Source: Auricularia sp. M13 (taxonomy: Eukaryota > Basidiomycota > Agaricomycetes > Auriculariales > Auriculariaceae). Taken from it: 64,000 nt of DNA. Below the pieces are notes generated by a model. The model ran no database searches. It was not told the origin of the DNA and was given only the letters and a program-made list of their open reading frames with translations. The stretch covers positions 3,158,832 to 3,222,831 of the forward strand of contig CM073200.1 of the NCBI GenBank assembly GCA_037042915.1. Reading direction: 5' to 3'. Position numbers and translations under genes: made by a program. How positions within the stretch are numbered: position 1 is the stretch's first letter; the number at the start of each line of letters is the position of its first letter. Of this stretch, positions 43,701 to 56,226 are shown in pieces.

Positions 43701-45342
43701 GTCACATGAGCTCCAGCCTCGCAACGTTGCATGGGGTTTGTCTGACCGCGAAGTCCTTGTGCTTCGTTCGAGGGACGTACTGATTTGGGACCCGGCCAAA
43801 TCGAAGGTCGACGTGCTGGGGAGCCTTTCTGACGGCGACCTGTTCGCGTTCACGTCATTGTACTCGTCAAGTGATGGGCGTTGGGCTATCCTCATGAGCA
43901 GCAATCAGGACCTGCAGATTCTGGACGTCTCCACTCGCAGCAGAGTTTTGTATGCACAGGTGTCTTCGGGCCGCGGCGTCTGCTTCGTCCCAAGCTCAAG
44001 CACCGTCATCTATGAGGACTGGACCAGTCTTGTGTTCTTCGATGCAGCCACCAATCAAATCACTCGACAGCTACCGCTGCACGATTCCGCTCAACGTTTC
44101 AATCTCAGGGCCTCCCGAGACGGCTCCATCATGGCCTATATTCGTGCCTTGTCCGCAGTGGACGGTGATCTTCATGGCGAAGTGGTATTTGCCGAGGATG
44201 GGTACTCCTCTCAGTCGGCGTTCAAGCTCGGGCCCTGCCTCACTCTGGACATCTCCCCGGATGATCGACAGCTTCTCGCCGTGGTCCCGGGCTCTTTAGA
44301 ATGGAAGATGTACGACATCTCGCATGCTGCACGCCTACGCGAAGGAACCTACACCATTTCTAATCCTCGAGATGATGTGATGTGCCTTGCCGTCTCGCCC
44401 GACTCTCGGTTCCTTGGAGTTCTCAGGTATAGGAATGTCAAAATTCTGGCTGCGAAAACGGGAGAGGTCCTGTTTGACCTAGATTTCCGGGTGGCTGGAG
44501 AGGAGGAATTCGTTAGCCCAGTCACCGGCAACTTTGCACGTACCTGGGGTTTCATGGTCTTTCCTCCTTCCCCCGACTCTGCCTCTCAACCAGCGCACGG
44601 ATCTGAGCCGGCGCACGCAGCCGACTTCATGGATGGCCCTGCATTATTATCTTTGTCAGTCACCCGCGATACTCTGACTATGATCGTGGCACATGGCGCG
44701 ATGCTGCAACTGCACACTCTGAAACTCTCTGGTGCAAGCCGCCAAGCTGACTCAAAGTCGCCCCATGTGCTCTCTTCGCGCATAGCATCGCTGGCCTCAC
44801 CATCATTCGACGACTCAGACGAACGGGCCGTAATGGCGGCCACCATCTCCCCCGATGGGACCTCCCTTGTGGCGGACATATCTTGCAGACGCCGCCGGCA
44901 CCTCTTCACATGGGACGTGGAGACGCTAAAGCTCCGTCGTGTGTGCGCCTTCCGACTTCCCGACAGCGACAGAGTTACGCCCGTCACACGGCTTCTGGTC
45001 ACAGACGCGGATATCTACTTGGATGGTCGGACCATTGCCGAACCGAATACCGAGGGTTTCCCGGTGGGAGTTTTCTCTTTGCCCTTGTCCGCGGAGTCGG
45101 GCGATCTCGTCTTGGCAACGGCTTCCGGCATGCCAGACGAGAAATACAGCTTGTCGAAGGATGGCTGGATCTCGCAGACCGCGACTGGGCGGAAGTTGCT
45201 CTGGTTGCCGCCGTCTCGATGGCCTAGAGATTTGTTCACCGAAACAACGAGCATCAGCTCTGTCCGTTGTGGTAGCATCATAACAACCGTGTCTACTGAC
45301 AATTTGCTCTCGGTCATAGACTTATCCGCGTACGACGACTAG
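40722..45342 (+). CDS. STAND/NLR-like protein: helical N-terminus, NACHT, repeat C-terminus
   Basis: Six exons (40722-40868, 40921-41114, 41171-41309, 41367-41463, 41508-43111, 43165-45342) join in phase to 1452 aa. Residues about 1-190 form a helical, mostly Ala/Glu/Lys domain (LEGAISGVLAIIRLVK; LNDVLRSAKKLQKTSSFKAI) resembling the HeLo/MLKL-type four-helix domains at the front of basidiomycete STAND proteins. The NACHT domain follows: Walker A ILSGSAGTGKSTIAFEVAKR (about 41680-41740), then GATFFFMRG, Walker B VVIVIDAIDECTE (about 41985) and sensor-like LRIFVSSRPELH. PLHASFADFLVD is the typical end of fungal NACHT modules. The last exon is rich in repeats such as ISPDDRQLLAVVPGS, VSPDSRFLGVLRY and ISPDGTSLVADIS, a WD40-like propeller that would be the ligand sensor. 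Fungal proteins of this kind act in heterokaryon incompatibility or innate-like responses; the trigger here is unknown. Confidence 0.9.
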
Positions 45343-45657
45343 ACTTGGATGTTGCACTGAGGACTTTTGTAGTCATATACTTCGCACACTGTATGTCGTC
45401 TTGCGGACTCTCTCCCGCGCCATCGACACAATGTACAGAATACAAGCTTCTCAGTGGACTTCTTGCGATACAAGAACTGGAGACTCGGTAAACCACGAGC
45501 ATTCAAAAGTACACACGTTTCATTGCACGTCGTTACACTACACTCTATCGCTACAACAAGGTGATGTTCTTTCCGATTTCTAAGCCATCCTTGGAATGGG
45601 TCGAAGCCGGGGTATAGGATGGCCGTGGGTATCATGTCCAATCATTCAGCATGACGC
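45343..45657. other. Intergenic, convergent STAND gene/GH128
   Basis: 315 bp between two stops, no feature seen. Confidence 0.5.
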
Positions 45658-46861
45658 TCATGCGATCCTCAGAAGCGTCGCCGCGGTCGTCATCCCAAGT
45701 ACCAGCAAGGGCACGGCGAGAGACGACGCGCCGCCGCTTATGCTCGGCCACGCGAGCGGGTTATCTTCTGAGCTGACACCCGTCGCGTCGGGGCTGGGGA
45801 CGAACGTCGGCGTCAGAGAGTCAGAATCTGCGCCGCCGCCCCCGGGCGCCGTAGTGTTCTCGGTCGTGTTGGGGACGACGAACGAGCCGGCGCCGATGTA
45901 CTGCAGTCCCAGTGTGTTGATGCGTCCGTCCGGGTTCATCAACGCGTTGAGCTGAACGCCCTGTTAGCGGAAAACCAGTTGCACGAGCTAGAGAACGCAC
46001 CGGATTCATGCCGTGCAGCGTCGTCGTCGCGCCGAACCAGCTGTAGCGCTCGACCCACGGCGTGCTCTCGAGGAAGCTGACGGTCGTGTTCATGAACGCC
46101 GAGATCTCCTCCGCGCTCGCGACGTCGTTCTCGTCGACGAAGCTCTGGCACGCGAACTCCGTGAGCCAGATGGGCCGCTGGAAAAGGTCGTGGACGTGGG
46201 TGACATAGTCGATCAGTGCCGTTGCATTCGTGCCGTAGTAGTCTGCAGTCAGGTCAGCTTAGTAGGTTAGACAAAGGGGGGCACGACGCACGGAGCGCTA
46301 TGATGTCGATGGTACAGTTGGAGCCGCAGGCGGTGATGAAGTCTTGTAGCCAGACGGGGCCGCTCGGCGCGTTTGTCGGCACCGGGCTGGCGAGCCGCAG
46401 CCCGCGCGCTTTGAAGGGCTGGATGTGCGTGCGCCATAGCTCGGCGCCTTCCTCGGCAGTCATGTTGGATTGCGCCGCGAGGTTGGGCTCGTTCATGCCG
46501 AGGAGCGTTGTCACATTGTTCTCGTCGATGATATTGGCGATCGAGTTGCTCCAGTCCTCGAGCCTGACATCACGTTCGCCCCAGAGCATGGGCGCAAAAC
46601 TATCGTCGGTATGTCAGATACAGCCTAATAACCATGGCAAGGGAGATTTTGAACGTACTCAATGGGTTGGTCAATCGTCGGGACTTCGCTCCAGTGGTAG
46701 TACCAGCTAATCTTGTCGGTTTGCAGGAACTGCTTGACCTGGTCGGGAGAGCCGCCCCAGGCGAGGCCAACCTTCTGGCTGACACCGACGGCGAGAACAT
46801 TTGGGATGAGACCGGCAATTATGGGTATCGAAGAGATCGTAAGAGAGAATGAGTTCGTCAT
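45658..46861 (-). CDS. GH128-family beta-1,3-glucanase, GPI-anchored
   Basis: Endo-type beta-1,3-glucanase of the glycosyl-hydrolase catalytic-core family known from Lentinula. Start at 46861; MTNSFSLTISSIPIIAGLIP is the signal peptide. KVGLAWGGSPDQVKQFLQ and ISWYYHWSEVP are family landmarks. The general acid/base Glu lies in TTLLGMNEPNLA (about 46490), and the nucleophile Glu in RPIWLTEFACQSF (about 46150). YSWFGATTTLHGMNP closes the barrel. A Ser/Thr/Gly-rich linker and a C-terminal hydrophobic tail (SLAVPLLVLGMTTAATLL) form a GPI-anchor signal, placing the enzyme at the cell surface, consistent with wall remodelling. Three introns, near 46595-46665, 46240-46300 and 45960-46005. Confidence 0.9.
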
Positions 46862-47828
46862 GGTTGCAGTTAATAGTCGTTTGGAGTTGGTCGTCTGATA
46901 TCAGTGTAGAGAGTAGAGAGTGGATGTCGTTGAAAACAGTCGGTAGAGGTGTAGTGCGATGGCGGCGTTGCAATGAAGAACGCGCGGGCGTAGCCAGAGA
47001 TTTTCTTGCCTCTGCCATGGCCGCCTTTTGAAGCAGTGGCGCGGTGGAGCGGCGGTATGACGTCGGGGGAAAAGGACATGGCGCAGGACGGCGCCATGTT
47101 GATGGGGCGCCCGCGAAATCATCAAGAGTGTCGGCGCTCCAGGAGTGTGCCAAGATGGGGAGTGGCGCGGGAACAAACGACGTCGACAGACTCCAGATCG
47201 CAAGTTCACGTGTCCTGAAAACAACACAAGTTCTACAAGGGGAAGAACGGAGCCCGGCAGGAAGACCCTGGTGTATTCAATTTCCGCGCAGAGCGGTTGA
47301 AGAACTGAAGAAGTCGGTGTCATCGCGCGAGCGGTGTTGGTTGGGTGTAGGGATACAAGGAATCCGGTGTTTGCTGAGGAGACGAGTTCTCGAGAACAAT
47401 GGTTCAAGCCCGATAAGCCGGTGCGCTGAAGATATGCCAACAGCATGAGTCTGCTCTTCAACCCAACATCAAGCCAAACGAGTGCCGAGCGGGATTCAGG
47501 GCAGGTCAGGTCCAGGGCGTATGTAGGTCGGGCACCTGGTTAAAAAGTAAAGGTATGCCATAACTAATGAACTTGAGCGTTGTAATATTCGAGATTTTGA
47601 GCTGCGAGAAGTTCGAGCACGAGGAGATGAAGCTTTACGTGGTCGGACCTCGAAAGTGTGTGACCCCTTCCTCCGAGGCCGCTTCGAATCGACTTCCTGC
47701 ATCCTGCATAACAGTCACAGCAGTCTTTTGCGGCACCGCCAATTGCACAATGGACAAAGACGGGTCCTATAGATCTGCGCTGCATATAAGAAGGCTATGG
47801 GCTACATCTCCGAACAACACCCTCAACC
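46862..47828. other. Intergenic between GH128 and the first VIT-VWA gene
   Basis: About 1 kb shared divergent promoter space. TATAAG at 47785-47790 lies about 40 nt before the VIT-VWA start and may act as a TATA box. No gene seen. Confidence 0.5.
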
Positions 47829-50729
47829 ATGACTCCCGGAGGAATAATCCCCAGCACTGGCAGCCGTGACGACTATCCTCTTGTACAGGTGAGTTTGCAG
47901 TATTTTATATCTGCTTACAGGCGCTAAGTGCTGCGCGATCTAGGCAGACTGCCAACTCGTCGTCGTCGATGTGAACGTCCACGCGACTGTATCACAGGTC
48001 AGTTTGCCATACAAATGTCTATTGTTACGCTCACTGATGCTTATTGCATACCAGACCTTTATATCTACTTCTCACAAAGCACAAGACGTGGCATACGTCT
48101 TCCCAGTGCCCTCGGACGCCGCGGTCTGCTATTTCTGCGCCGTTATTGATGACGAGCGCACGATACATGGCGTTGTCCAAGAGCGTGCACAAGCTCAGCA
48201 ACGATACGATAAAGCGATCAGCGAGGGAAAGACCGCCGCAATGCTTCAACAGCATTCCAGCCAGGGTTAGTGCTTCTCGCCACGGACATTGGGAATCCAA
48301 TTGACATAGCATCATAGTATTTGAGACCTCCTTGGGGAACATTAAGCCTGGGAGTACTGTGCGCGTCATGTATGTGATTAGGATCGCCCGGTTTGTCTCG
48401 CTGATCATTGTTGTAGCATTAAATATGTGTCTATCGCCGCGCAAGAAGGGTCCCTGGACTCGCTGCGTCTACGCATGCCCGTTTCCGTAGCCCCAATCTA
48501 TGGAACGCCTAAAGATATCATCAAAGCCTATGCCGCGGCCAGAAAGCTGAAGACCAACCCGTTCAATTTCGCCGCGTCTATCCAAATGCCAGGCAAGATC
48601 AACTCAATTGTGTCCAGCACGTGTCCCGTCAAAGTCAAACTGCGTGCCCTTACGAACGATCCTGTAACGGATGCCGGCCCTAACTGCGCCCACGTATCCA
48701 TCAGCGGCAAGCCGAGCATGTTCAAGTCCGACATCGTGCTCGACATCAAGTGCGACGACCTCGACAGCCCGCGGTACACCATCCAGCGCTTTAATTCCTC
48801 GCCTCAAGAGGCTACAGACCAGGTCACAGATGCAATGTCGTTGACCCTCGTCCCGTGCTTCCGGCCCATTCCAGTTCCCTCGCAAGAGTATATATTCCTG
48901 GTTGACCGGAGTGGTTCCATGACGGGTGTCCGCATCCGCGCGGTGCGTGCAGCAATGCAGATTATGCTACGCTCGCTCCCCACGAAGGGCTCATGGTTCA
49001 ATATTTTCTCGTTCGGCGAGGCTTGCGATTCGCTGTGGCCTGCATCAAGGGACTACGTCAAGGATACCGTCGACGAGGCTTCGCGCTACGTCGAGGCCAT
49101 GCGCGCCGACTACGGCACCACTTTGATTGCCAACGCACTGCGCAAAGTGGCGGAGAGTCGCAAGGACGCGCCCAAAGTGCCTACAGCCGTCTTCGTACTT
49201 ACCGACGGCGGAGCTTGGGATGCACAGGCGGCTTTCCGGGTCGTAACCCAGGCCGTCGCCGAGTCTGATAATGCTCTACGCGTATTTGTCCTTGGTGTTG
49301 GAAAACAGGTGTCCACGGAGGTGAGTGGCCACTTCCTTCCTACCCCGTAAACAATAGTTTGAGCGATTGTTCAGATGTGCGAAGGCATTGCTCGTGCGGG
49401 CAGAGGCGTGGCCGCCTACGTCCACGAGAAAGAAGCGCTAGACACCAAGCTCGTCGGTCTGCTCAAGGCTGCCCGGAATGCTCCTGTGCAGGACCTCACT
49501 ATAGACTGGGGTGTACCGCTGACAGCTGACAAAGATTGTCTTCAGCAGGCGCCGATGCAACTTGACAGTCTCCCGCCGCTCTATCCCGGATTCCGATACA
49601 GTATCTTCGCCCTCATTCGTCGGCCTCGGGGCTCTGCAATTCCAGCAAAGGCCGTCGTCAACGGATCCACATTGGGTGTGTCTGTTGCTCTTGATGTCCC
49701 CGTCGCATGCGTGCCCGCTCTTGAATCTGGATTGAATCGTGTGCCGTTCCTACATGTTCTGGCTGCGCGCGCACTCGTGCAAAATCTGGAAGATAACAGT
49801 GCCGGAACTCATGGTATTCTGGATGCCTTGACCAAGGAGCAGATTGCGAGGCTCGGAACCACTTATGGCATCGTCACGTCCCAAACTTCCTTTGTGGCTA
49901 TCGACGAGCACGGTGAAGCTCTTCCTCGCCCGGTCATCAAGCGCAAGTAAGCGAACTCTTTTTCTCCTTCGCGAGCCACGCAACTCACGCACGCATTTGC
50001 CGCAGAGATACCGCAGATAGCATTGTGATCGATATAGGTGATGACGAGATACCTACCGCCCGAGGCCTCACGGCAGGAATGCCTGACTCCCACGGTCTTG
50101 TCGCTGGAGAATCACACGCGCCCAACGTACAACCCACCGTTCGGCTCAGAGGATCGGTCAAGCCTCCGTCTGAACCTGCGCCCGTAGTGAGTGAGCCCCG
50201 GGCTGCTACGTTGACCTACGTTGCACCTGCGCAGCAAGTCGACGGATCCCTTGCGAATCTGAGCATCAGCACTCTGACGCTTTCGCCTGCGCCCCAACCT
50301 CCGCCTGAACCTGTGCCCGCGCCTGAGCCTGCGCCCGCAGCGAATGCGGCCGTTACATTGGCGACCGTCGCACTCGCGCAGCAATTCGATGGGTCCTTCC
50401 CAAATATCAACACTCTGAAGATTCCGTCCGTCCCGCGACCTCCGCACGAGCTCGCCAAGTCCGGAGATTTCAAGGTGCTGTGGAACACGGTGCTGGCGAT
50501 GGCCTTCCTACAAGCATCCTTTGGATCCCCCGATGAACGCGCCGCGTGGGAGTTCATGGGCGACAAGGCGAGGAAATTTGCTATCGAGGCTTTGGTTTGC
50601 GGCATGGGTTTGGAAGAGGACAAAGCTGGAGTCATGCTTTACGGGTGGATCGCGCAGGCTGTCAAGATCTTGACATCTCCGAGTCCTCGTCCTCAGTGGA
50701 AGATATGGAAGAAGAAAGCTGTTATTTGA
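47829..50729 (+). CDS. VIT and von Willebrand A domain protein, copy 1
   Basis: Protein of the ITIH/VWA5A/PARP4-like class with no enzyme activity expected; such proteins bind other proteins through the metal site of the VWA domain. Exon 1 (47829-47888) codes MTPGGIIPSTGSRDDYPLVQ. The VIT domain runs to about res 170 (AQDVAYVFPVPSDAAVCYF; ERAQAQQRYDKAISEGKTAA; ETSLGNIKPG). The VWA domain starts at FLVDRSGSMTG (about 48895), where D-x-S-x-S is the MIDAS; TDGGAWDAQ completes it. Then comes the region FSYSIFAL-type (PGFRYSIFALIRRP) and a Pro/Ala-rich linker (50140-50350). The C-terminal helical unit (LWNTVLAMAFLQASFG; AAWEFMGDKARKFAIEAL) resembles the end of VWA5A proteins. About six introns. 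It is a tandem paralog of the next gene, sharing domain order and many exact motifs. Confidence 0.9.
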
Positions 50730-51079
50730 GTGGTTTCTTTGATTCGAGGAATCCTATTACCTGGGCAGAATTTCCAGCCTACGCCGTTTTCCAAATATAA
50801 TGAATCTTTGTACCAATCTGCACACTCGTGGAGTTTTGACTGACCATGAACTCATGTAAGACGATCGGCAAAGTTCGGCAGCATCGCAGCTTCTCCTCTT
50901 CTCTTCCTGCTCCCATCATGCGCCATGCCTCAGAGTCAGAGTCAGAACAAATCGTTGTATTAGGCACGAGCGGTGCCGCGCACATGGCCTACAGTCCATG
51001 ACTCCTGCATCACTAGCATAAATGCGGCAGCTCGCAGTTGCGGATGTGAGCTCATCACCGATACGCCCCCGCCTGCAAC
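50730..51079. other. Intergenic between the two VIT-VWA genes
   Basis: 350 bp; includes the promoter of copy 2. No element recognised. Confidence 0.5.
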
Positions 51080-53978
51080 ATGGACTTTCTCTCGTACGGC
51101 ATCGTTCCATGCACAGGAAGCCACAAGGAATACCCCCTGGTGCAGGTCAGTAGTGCTGGAACCCGGTTGCAGAGGAACTGAGCTTCTGGTAGGCGCAATG
51201 CCGGCTTTCTGTAGTGGACGTGAATGTGCATGCGAAACTGGCCCAGGTACGATGGCATACATTCTTCAGGTCTCTGGAATACTGAAAATTGCATAGACCT
51301 ACGTTTCGACGTCTTCGGAGGCTCAGGACGTGACCTATGTGTTTCCATTGCCATCGGCAGCGGCTGTTTGCGCCTTCACTGCGGTCGTCGACAATGCGCG
51401 AACAATCAAGGGTGTCGTCAAGGAAAAGGCAGAGGCTCAGCGCGAGTACAACGAGGCTGTTAAGAAGGGGAAGACGGCGGCGTTGCTCAAGCAGCATACC
51501 AACCAAGGTGCGTTTGACTGTCCCCGCCGGATTCGAGCCCACCTGACGCGGCACTACAGTCTTTGAAGCATCCCTGGGTAATCTGGGACCTGGCCAAACG
51601 GTAGTTATCAAGTAAGGCTCCGTCATTGTACGTTCCACTGCGCTGCTAATGACGCTCAAGTATCGAATTTGTGAGCATCATCCCCCATGCTGGCGAAACG
51701 GAGACTCTGTGGTTGCGCTGCCCCATTTCGGTTGCTCCATTCTACGGCACGCCGCCAGACACCCTCAGATCGCATGTCAACCCGGCTCTCCCGCCTTTCG
51801 AGCTCTCAGCCTCCTTCCAAATGACCGGCAGGATCACCTCCATCACTTCGGGCACTCACCCTGTCGCAGTGAACCTTGGGTCTCTCGACGATAAACAACC
51901 CTTCATGTTCAACCCAATGGAAGCCCGGGTCACAATAACGAGCGACAAATTGCTTTCTTCAGACATCGTGCTCGAGGTGAAATGCGAAGGGCTGGACCAG
52001 CCACGCTGTGCGGTCCAGCGTTTCGTCCCTCCTGGCGATACCGACGAGGTCATCGACGCAGTGTCGCTCAGTCTCGTTCCTCGTTTCAAAGCAGAGCCGA
52101 TTCCCGCGCAGGAGTACATCTTCCTCGTCGACCGCAGCGGTTCGATGGAGGACGGCCGCATACGCGCCGTGCGTGCCGCTCTGCAGATCATGCTACGTTC
52201 ACTTCCAACCAAGGGGACGACGTTCAACATTTTCTCCTTTGGCGATACCTGCAACTCGCTGTGGCCGGCGTCGGTTGCGTATACGAAGGAATCGGTCGAC
52301 AAGGCCATGCAGCATGTCCAGGGTATGCAGGCGGACTACGGCGGCACGGAGATTGCAAGCGCCCTCTCCAAGGTGGCAGAAAGCCGCAAGCCGCACGAGA
52401 GAGAGCCGGCTGCGCTCTTCGTCGTGACGGATGGCGAGGCTTGGGACGTGCCTCGTGTCTCCGCAACTGTTGCAGCAGCCGTGAAAGAGTCTGATAATGC
52501 GCTGCGGGCGTTCGTCCTGGGTGTTGGGGACCAAGTTTCTACGGATGTGCGTTGATTCCTGGCTCGGAGGGCAAACTGCCGTTCAATACTCACGATCTAC
52601 AGATGTGCGATGCAATTGCGAGTGCGGGCCGCGGAGTAGCGACGTACGTCCGCGAGAACGAGAAGCCCGAGGCCAAACTCGTCGGACTCCTCAAAGCCGC
52701 GCGCAGTGCCCTTGTGAAGGACCTCACTGTTGACTGGAGTGTGCCACCGGACGCCGAGCAGGACTTTGAAATGATCGACGGGGACGACGATGTCTGTTCC
52801 ACGGCACCTCCGCCCTCCGTCGCAAACGCCAAACCCATCTCTCTATTCAGCGACGTTGTCCCGTCAACTAACGATGTTGCACTGGGGCCTGAAGACGTTA
52901 AAGTCGTACTCCCACCTCCTCCCGTTTTGCAGCAGGCCCCGACACAGCTGGACAAGCTTCCTCCTATGTACGCTGGCTTCAGGACCAACATCTTCGCTCT
53001 CATCCGTCGACCGCGGGACGCACCGCTTCCCTCGAAAGTCGCCGTCAAGGGCATGATGGTGTCCACACCCGTCACGCTCGACGTCCCCGTCATCCCGGCA
53101 CACGCAGTCGAACTCGGCCCGGACCGCGTGCCATTCATTCACGTCCTTGCCGCGCGCGCTCTCGTCCAGAGTCTGGAGGATGACAGTGCGAGGGCGGGCG
53201 CGCTGATGGACGCCGTGACCAAGGCGAAGATTGTGAGGCTCGGCACCACCTACGGCATTGCGTCGTCGCAGACGTCGTTCGTTGCCATCGACGAGTCCGG
53301 CGACGTGTTGCCTCGGACGCCCGACGCGAGGTGTGTCCTACTTTGCTCGTAGCACAGAGAACGCCCACTGACTTCTATCGCAGTGCCGTGAAGAAAGTCC
53401 AAGCCGAGGCATCGTACGGGGCCGCATCCGACACAGACGAAGCCGACACAGACGAAGCCGAGATGGCTACTACCAATCGAGTTATGGCCATGGAATTTGT
53501 GGAGGACGATGATTGTTACGAAGAAATGGACGAAGAGTCTGACGATGACATGGGCTACGGGCTTTTCGACGACGACGACGGCCGGACGGCGGATAACTTG
53601 CAGACGCCGGGGTATGCACACACCGCCAACGCCAACGCCGGCCCCGGCGAGCCGAGCGTTCTCGCGACCATCGCGCTCGCGCAGCAGTTCGACGGCTCCT
53701 TCCCGTCGCTCGACGCGCTCAAGCTGACGACGGCGCCTCCGCCTCCCCCAGCCGGCTTTGCTGGCGCCGCAGAGACGTGGAACACTGTCGTTGCGCTTGC
53801 GTTCCTTCAGGCGCGGTTTGGCGAGCCTGAGGAGCGCGAAGTCTGGTCGTTCATCGGCGACAAAGCACGCGACTTCGTGCTGAGTGCTGTGGTGGATGCG
53901 CCGGGTGTGAGCCTCGAGGAGGCGGAGAGCATGCTGGACGAGTGGATTGCATACGCCGTCAAGCAGTTATCTTCCTGA
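51080..53978 (+). CDS. VIT and von Willebrand A domain protein, copy 2
   Basis: Start at 51080 (MDFLSYGIVPCTGSHKEYPL). Same plan as copy 1: VIT (QDVTYVFPLPSAAAVCAF; EAQREYNEAVKKGKTAAL), VWA with MIDAS FLVDRSGSMEDG (about 52125), TDGEAWDV, then CDAIASAGRGVATYV. Differences from copy 1: the VWA is followed by a longer linker (DDDVCSTAPPP and beyond), and the C-terminal linker carries a strongly acidic patch (EEMDEESDDDMG, about 53525). The final helical unit (ETWNTVVALAFLQARFGEPEE; DEWIAYAVKQLSS) matches copy 1. About six introns, one near 53330-53390. Copies differ at many positions throughout, so the duplication is not recent. The function is likely scaffolding; a surface or vault-like role cannot be told. 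Confidence 0.9.
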
Positions 53979-54271
53979 TCCTCATGCGAGGTCTTGTTCA
54001 GTTTCTGTAACTCTATGTAGGATAGCAGCGCAATCGAACTCGGGGTAGCCAGTCGACCAACTGTTGGCTCCTGGCTCTGAAACGAATGCAATGCTTGCCA
54101 CATGATGGTACACGTCGGTATGCAATTATAAAGTCCATGGCGAATGTGCTGACTACAAGTGCCTACAATACAAAATGTGGTGATGGTCACTGCGCGGCGA
54201 GACGCGCAGGAACGGGGGCATACACAAGTCAAACATGTCTATCGAATAGACGCACGTGAATGAATGCAGGT
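53979..54271. other. Intergenic, convergent VIT-VWA copy 2 / conserved protein
   Basis: 293 bp between stops; no feature seen. Confidence 0.5.
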
Positions 54272-56226
54272 TCACCGCCTGAAGCGGTCGAACAGGCTAA
54301 GCGGTCGGCTCGACTGCGCCTGCGCGCCGTTGGGCGAGGGATGCTGCGGCCGGCCCATGTACGGCGGGTACGGCGCCTGCGCGGGGCTGACGTTCAGCGC
54401 GGGCGGCGCGCCGGGGTAGGCGTACGCGCCATGCGGGGCCTGCGTCTGCATCTGCGGGAAGACGGGCGCGGGCGGCGGCACGGGCGGCTTGCTCAGCTTG
54501 GCCGGCGCGGGCGCGGAGACGGACTCGGACTGCTTCTCGTGCCGCCGGCCCTGCTGCTTGGCCTGCTTGCGGTCCTCCTTGGCCTGCCTCTTGTCCTCCT
54601 TCTCCTTCTCCTTCTCCTTGCCCTTGCCTTTGGCGGGCGGCGCGTCCGAGTGGTACCCGTCCTTGTGCCGCGACGGGCCCGCCGGGGCCAAGCCCTGGGA
54701 GTTGGCGTTATTGGCGGCGGAGGCGGCCCATGGGTCGCGCGCCCACGGGTCCTCGTTCGATCGGCGCCGCGTCACGTTGCGGGGAGGCGATGGCTGCTGC
54801 TTGGTGGACTTCTTCGGCTTAGGCTGCAGCTCGGGCATCGGGATCTTGCTCAGATGGATCGTCAGGTTCATCGGCGGCTTGTAGTTGCTAGCATTGGCGC
54901 CGCCACTCGCCCTTCATTTTTGCGTTTGGTCAGCGTATGTGCGTGCGTGTGGGAAAAAAGTGGCAGGGCTTACGGGTCGTCTAGGCGTATGATCTTTGGG
55001 CCTTTACGCTTCGCCTCGTCGTAGGATGGGTAGAGGTGCAAGTCCTGCTCGATGCCTGCTTTGTGCCGCAGACGCTTGATCGCCTCCGCGACGGCGAGTA
55101 CCTTGGGTACCTCCTCGGGCCCGCCGGAACGAAACACGACATACAGCAGGTTGTTATCCTGTCACAGGTTGTCAGCGCCGGGGCAGTGGCATGCCACTAT
55201 ACTGTACCTCTAGGAGATCGCATCCATAACGCGCATACTCGTTCACGTCGACTTCATCCTCCACAACGATTTCATTCGACGCCAGCTGTAGCCGTGCCGG
55301 GTCAGTTAATTGTGAAACGAATGGCGTGTGTGACGGGAAAGACATACGTCCTGCGCCGCTTGGGCCATGACTATCCTATCTCGCGCAGACTTGGGTGGCA
55401 CGGCAGGCGGTGCTGCCGGGCCTGTTGCAGCTGCATTGGGGGACGCCGAGGCGGCGATGGGCGGGCTGGGCATGGGCGTCTGGCCGGTCGAGCGGGCGTG
55501 GTACTCTTCGGACAAGTCGGTGAATGTGAGCAGGCTGGAAAGCATGACGATTTCAAGGCCTGGACAGCAGTGTTTAGAGGTGTGAGGCGACTGCGTGGGA
55601 GCAGAGAGCTTACCCTTGCGGTCGTTGATGTCGAAGCGGTGGAGGTTGTAGTCGAGGATCTGGACGACGGAGGTCTTGATGCGTCCCGAGGGCTCCTTCG
55701 TCACCGCGACCTGCACGGGCGGGTCGGGCTTGCGTATCATGTAGCACGCCTCGCGCCGCCATTCAAACGTGTGTCTGCGCACGCGTTGTGAGTTGAGCTG
55801 AGCCGCGCGCGACTGTACAGGGCCAGACGCACTCTTCCCAGTCAAACGACCATTTAAACGACCTGCCAAAAGCTTCAGTATACGCGCAGCTAGACAGCAT
55901 CGCAACGCACAGGGTCCCGGTGTACTTGAGCTCGACGACGGCGTCCGGATTGTGCAGCGCGACGGTCTTGAGCTTGCTCGTCGCGGCCGGCGCGCTGACC
56001 GTGCTCAGCAGCCCGTCGCTGTGCGAGTCTGGCCCGCGTCAGCGCCAGCCATATCCCAACCAGAGCAAAAGAGCTGACCGTAGAGGCTCCAGGTGTACGC
56101 CTCGCCCGCTGCTGCGCGTCGCTTCCTGTAGTGGACGGTGCCGTTGGGCTCAACGAGGTCTATCGCGTCCGGCTCGGTCTCGGACGGGACGATGTTGAGC
56201 GTGAACAGGTTCTGGTCGAGCGACAT
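54272..56226 (-). CDS. Conserved basidiomycete protein of unknown function
   Basis: Start at 56226 (MSLDQNLFTLNIVPSETEPD). The N-terminal half is beta-rich: VEPNGTVHYRKRRAAAGEAY, a SAPAATSKLKTV motif, FEWRREACYMIRKPDPPVQV, and SSVVQ-like LDYNLHRFDINDRKGLEIV, reminiscent of LURP/tubby-like or PH-like folds, though this is only a resemblance. A Pro/Ala-rich linker and helix (KSARDRIVMAQAAQD) follow, then VPKVLAVAEAIKRLRHKAG and GPKIIRLDDP. The C-terminal third is disordered, with alternating Lys/Glu/Gly (KGKGKEKEKEKEDKRQAKED) and Pro-rich text, ending LSLFDRFRR. About seven exons, with introns near 56040-56085, 55800-55910, 55560-55610, 55290-55345, 55160-55215 and 54910-54975. Its function is not established. 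Confidence 0.75.
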
